Shown one piece after another: positions 14,724 through 17,082 of a stretch of 17,082 bases of DNA. The notes below the pieces were generated by a model. That model saw only the letters and a list, made by a program, of their open reading frames with translations, ran no database searches and was not told where the DNA came from. Location of the stretch: contig CAMUZJ010000016.1 in NCBI GenBank assembly GCA_947165195.1, positions 1 to 17,082 on the forward strand, read 5' to 3'. Origin of the DNA: an uncultured Bacillota bacterium. GTDB lineage: Bacteria > Bacillota_I > Bacilli_A > RF39 > UBA660. The position numbers and the translations under genes are program-made. Position 1 is the first letter of the stretch. Each line of letters starts with the position of its first letter.

Positions 14724-15578
14724 CTATACTCTCACTAATTCGGATTCTAATATTTCAATTATCTCCTTTATTGCATCAATTGTATCTTCAAAAGATATAT
14801 TTTTCGCATATTCATAGTTATTAAGATAACTGTTCCATAGTGATTTTAATCTTGCGTCATTAGTAATTAACTCTAAATATTTATTGGAGTTATAAATATA
14901 ATCTAATGTTTCTCTATTTTTAGCAGTGTTTATAATAGCTTTTCTTAGGGTATCTTTATTTATATCGTTCCATTTTAATTTAACAAACATATATAAATCA
15001 TAATAATCTTTCATTCTAGTATTATCTATGTTCCTACTGATTATTGATTCATATTTTTCTGCTATTATTGTTTCATAATTGTAAGACATAATATTAATAA
15101 TTTCATTATCAAATAATGTAGTATATTTAAATTCTACTTCTTTATATGTGATAACATCTCCAGTAGTGATATCAATCATCAAGTTAGTTTTTAAACCATC
15201 AAATTCAGCCTTTAAATTAACATTAAAACCAGAATATAGTTCTTCTTCTCTAATATCTTTAATATTTTCTATTTCAAGTTTAACATTATCTTTTAAATCA
15301 ATACTAATAATTTCATTAATAACCCTAGTAATAGTATCTCTATCCAATGGTAATCCTTTTATAGTTGTGTCTAAATCCATAGTGCTTCTTAAATTAACAC
15401 CAAAAATAGATGATAATAATCCGCCCTTAATAATAAATTTATCTTTATAATTTGATATTGAAATTCTTTTTAATAGAGCTTCGAACATAAAATTTTGAAT
15501 TAAGTATTTATTAGGTATGTTAGTTTTATTAGATAAATTAGATACTTTTGCTTTTAAACTATCTCTATTTTTAATCAC
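14724..15578 (-). CDS. abiEii: AbiEii-type nucleotidyltransferase toxin
   Basis: A 284-aa toxin of a type IV toxin-antitoxin/abortive-infection system. Related AbiEii/MenT enzymes are nucleotidyltransferases that stop growth, in MenT by modifying tRNA ends. The motifs are in order: KGG (51-53), TMDLD (66-70, with D68 and D70 as metal ligands), IDITTGD (D136), YETIIAEKYESIISR (168-182) and RMKDYYDLYMF (188-198). All key positions are present, so the toxin looks active. It starts at GTG 15578, which overlaps the TGA of the antitoxin gene by four bases (GTGA), with TGAGGTG 5 nt upstream. The pair is thus translationally coupled with the antitoxin made first. No terminator is evident after the stop. 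Confidence 0.93.
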   Translation of the reverse strand: MIKNRDSLKAKVSNLSNKTNIPNKYLIQNFMFEALLKRISISNYKDKFIIKGGLLSSIFGVNLRSTMDLDTTIKGLPLDRDTITRVINEIISIDLKDNVKLEIENIKDIREEELYSGFNVNLKAEFDGLKTNLMIDITTGDVITYKEVEFKYTTLFDNEIINIMSYNYETIIAEKYESIISRNIDNTRMKDYYDLYMFVKLKWNDINKDTLRKAIINTAKNRETLDYIYNSNKYLELITNDARLKSLWNSYLNNYEYAKNISFEDTIDAIKEIIEILESELVRV

Positions 15579-16162
15579 TGTAACACCTCAAAAGTATCTC
15601 TTACTTTATTATAGATATTCATTTTTTTAGCATATTCATATAATTTTAGAGTATTTTTCTTTTTACTATAGAAATACTCTCTAATAGCTTTATTAAAAAT
15701 TTCAGCATCTATTTTCTTTTTGTTTTTAATAATATCACAAATAGTTTTATCTAAATCATAAACTCTAATAATATTACCAGATTCTAATTTATAATTAGTT
15801 ACTCCTAAATCTAGCAATTCTTTTTTTGTATAATAAAGATTAACATTATTATTTTTTTGAAGTGATCCATTATATCCATTATTAATTGTTATATCGTATT
15901 TAATAGGAATTCTATTAGAAAAGCCATATAAATAAAGTGCTGTTGCATTAGAATAAATTGAATTTTTACTTTTACTTTGTAAAATTACAAATTCATCAAT
16001 TAAAACATTTTTTTTTGTATAAAACCCACGACTAACTCTTTCAATTTTTCCTTCTTTAATAAGTTTAGTAAGATAAGTTCTTGGAATATTGTTACTAACG
16101 ACATCTTTAGTACTTAAATATCCATTTTTAAATAGATTTAAAATTTTATTTTCATAATCCAT
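15575..16162 (-). CDS. abiEi: AbiEi-type antitoxin/transcriptional autorepressor
   Basis: A 195-aa protein with an N-terminal winged-helix domain (about 1-50; YLSTKDVVSNNIPRTYLTKL followed by GKIERVSRGFYTKK) of the AbiEi_4 kind. A C-terminal domain (about 55-190) includes YSNATALYLYGFSNRIP and VYDLDKTICDIIKNKKK, typical of AbiEi antitoxins. Known AbiEi proteins bind inverted repeats in their own promoter and neutralise AbiEii without stable contact. Here a perfect inverted repeat surrounds the -10 box at 16178-16205. AAAGGA precedes ATG 16162. The gene is slightly shorter than many AbiEi proteins but has no sign of damage. Confidence 0.9.
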   Translation of the reverse strand: MDYENKILNLFKNGYLSTKDVVSNNIPRTYLTKLIKEGKIERVSRGFYTKKNVLIDEFVILQSKSKNSIYSNATALYLYGFSNRIPIKYDITINNGYNGSLQKNNNVNLYYTKKELLDLGVTNYKLESGNIIRVYDLDKTICDIIKNKKKIDAEIFNKAIREYFYSKKKNTLKLYEYAKKMNIYNKVRDTFEVLQ

Positions 16163-16177
16163 ATTTATTTTCCTTTC

Positions 16178-16214
16178 ACGATTAAATTATATCAAATTTA
16201 ATCGTATTTGAAAA
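16178..16214 (-). promoter_or_regulatory. abiE promoter and operator: perfect 11-bp inverted repeat around the -10
   Basis: Minus strand: TTTTCA (16214-16209), a 17-nt spacer and TGATATAAT (16194-16186), an extended -10. The arms ACGATTAAATT (16205-16195) and AATTTAATCGT (16188-16178) are perfect inverted copies separated by 6 nt. The right arm takes in half of the -10 hexamer and the left arm lies in the spacer. A repressor bound here would block RNA polymerase, which fits AbiEi autoregulation. Confidence 0.8.
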
Positions 16215-16235
16215 TATATTTTTAAACAATATTAT
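16208..16235 (+). promoter_or_regulatory. Candidate divergent promoter for the transposase-like gene
   Basis: Plus strand: TTGAAA (16208-16213), a 16-nt spacer and TATTAT (16230-16235), both five of six consensus. It overlaps the -35 of the abiE promoter on the other strand, so the two could interfere. The leader would be about 100 nt and include the bulged inverted repeat at 16290-16320. The local AT content makes chance matches likely. Confidence 0.35.
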
Positions 16236-16269
16236 TTTAATTATTAGAATATTATCTCTTTTTAATTCT

Positions 16270-16320
16270 TATTCTGACCTTTTTCATTTAACTGTGTCTA
16301 GAATATATTCTGACACAGTT
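16270..16320. repeat. Bulged inverted repeat plus extra copy of its core, upstream of the transposase-like gene
   Basis: The left arm AACTGTGTCTAGAATA (16290-16305) and the right arm TATTCTGACACAGTT (16306-16320) are inverted copies, 15 bp with one bulged T (16299). The core TATTCTGAC of the right arm (16306-16314) recurs directly at 16270-16278. In RNA this would be a long hairpin ending 20 nt before the start codon. The sequence resembles IS256-type terminal repeats (TGTGTCAGAATA), so it could be a remnant or rearranged element end. It could also be a hairpin that limits read-through, though no U-tract follows directly. Confidence 0.65.
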
Positions 16321-16340
16321 TGATTGAAGGAGGTTTTTTT

Positions 16341-17082
16341 ATGAATAATCAAACTATTGATGAATTATGTAATAGAAAATTAGATAATTGCTTATTTTCT
16401 ATTATGATAATTCCTTCCAAAATTTATTATAAAGAAAGCGAGTGCCTTACTAATGAAAAAACTATTTATTTAATTTTTTCATGTAATATTCATGGTGTTA
16501 GAAAATTTATTTCTTCTGTTCTTCTTGATGATTTTCCTAATACATCTTCTTGGTATGATTTTATTCAACTTCTCAAAAATAGAGGGATTAACTGTATTTT
16601 ATATGCTGTTATTCCTTTAAATGATAAGCTTTCTAAAGCCTTAAAACTTTCTTTTCCTTATATTGAAATATTTATTTCCTGTTTTGAAACAATTAATAAA
16701 CTTTCTAATTATTACTCTCTTAATTATAATAAATCTCTACTTTATAATGTTAGAAGTGTTTATTTGTCACCTACTTTATCTGACTATGAAGTTGCTATTA
16801 AGAGATTTCAAGAATCTTATCTCGAATTACCTTTTATTAATGATATTTTATCCGAAGATTTAAAAAGAGCTAAACAGTATTATTCTATTGACTATGAACT
16901 TAGAAAATTTATTTTTTCTTTTTACTTCTTTCGTGATATTTCTAAAAAAATTTCTGTTATTTCTCACTCTAAACCTTATTTTTCTTCTATTAATGAGTTT
17001 ATTTCTCTACTTATTCCAGATATTATTAGAATTGAGAATAGAATGTTTTGTACTAAAAATCAATTAAAAACTATTATTAATA
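16341..17082 (+). CDS. IS256/MULE-type transposase relative, apparently catalytically degenerate (partial)
   Basis: An open frame of 247 codons from ATG 16341 to the window edge, so the C-terminus is missing. GAAGGAGG lies 7 nt upstream, an excellent ribosome site. Residues 42-125 follow the mutator/IS256 core: IYLIFSCNIHGVRKFISSVL, then SSWYDFIQLLKNRGI, then KALKLSFPYIEIFISCF. Residues 139-200 match the usual second half: VYLSPTLSDYEVAIKRFQES and YELRKFIF. The expected catalytic residues are not seen: the first Asp position reads PSKIYY (about 25-30), the SDG of the second reads IPLND (about 91-95), and TTNxIE reads FYFFRD (about 194-199). The CxxH pair is reduced to a cysteine (C114). The N-terminal DNA-binding part of about 120 residues is also lacking. 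It is therefore either a decayed or a repurposed transposase. The frame is intact as far as it can be seen. Confidence 0.6.
   Translation, partial: MNNQTIDELCNRKLDNCLFSIMIIPSKIYYKESECLTNEKTIYLIFSCNIHGVRKFISSVLLDDFPNTSSWYDFIQLLKNRGINCILYAVIPLNDKLSKALKLSFPYIEIFISCFETINKLSNYYSLNYNKSLLYNVRSVYLSPTLSDYEVAIKRFQESYLELPFINDILSEDLKRAKQYYSIDYELRKFIFSFYFFRDISKKISVISHSKPYFSSINEFISLLIPDIIRIENRMFCTKNQLKTIIN

Noticed and set aside
15148..15450. Plus-strand open frame opposite abiEii
   Set aside because: Antisense to a clearly recognised toxin gene, with no start signal and low-complexity translation.

Overview
The window is AT-rich DNA with strong Shine-Dalgarno sites, short intergenic gaps, U-tract terminators and TGA used as a stop. 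Together with the Gram-positive style of its genes (one-PASTA class B PBP, MraY, DUF1292 and DUF1653 proteins, a TasA/SipW-like exported protein), this suggests a low-GC Bacillota genome. The closest style I recognise is gut Bacilli of the RF39 or Erysipelotrichales type; that placement is inference.

Layout. Everything from 1 to 16162 is on the minus strand, so genes read from right to left. (1) 16341-17082, plus strand: a partial IS256/MULE-type transposase relative that seems to lack the catalytic acidic residues, preceded by a bulged inverted repeat. (2) 14724-16162: an AbiEi/AbiEii type IV toxin-antitoxin pair, with a perfect 11-bp inverted repeat around its promoter. (3) 10354-14569: a SpoVD/FtsI-like PBP, a DUF1653 protein, a membrane-anchored unknown, a DUF1292 protein, a two-TM unknown and a small gene interrupted by a frameshift. 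Most have their own promoter, often overlapping the end of the gene before. A strong terminator closes the run. (4) 4534-10257: a membrane-anchored unknown, a 1409-aa protein fusing two activase domains to 2-hydroxyacyl-CoA dehydratase-like parts, and a predicted HExxH metallopeptidase, with gaps of 16 and 8 nt. This is almost certainly one operon. (5) 2972-4456: a membrane-anchored coiled-coil protein whose start region carries a 29-bp tandem duplication that makes a short upstream ORF. (6) 1076-2885: mraY and a helical unknown, closed by a terminator. (7) 1-981: the N-terminal part of an exported, probably surface-located protein, cut by the window edge.

Function. mraY and the PBP serve peptidoglycan synthesis: lipid I formation and transpeptidation. 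The PBP carries the cysteine pair known from the sporulation enzyme SpoVD. The giant dehydratase/activase is a redox enzyme of unknown substrate. The AbiE pair next to a transposase relative is the accessory part of the window. The most notable observations are the A7 frameshift in the small gene at 10354-10655, the catalytically degenerate transposase, the duplicated start region at 4437-4491, the operator-promoter of the AbiE pair, and the recurring extended -10 promoters. I see no tRNA, rRNA, CRISPR array or known riboswitch, and no gene-free stretch over 300 bases.
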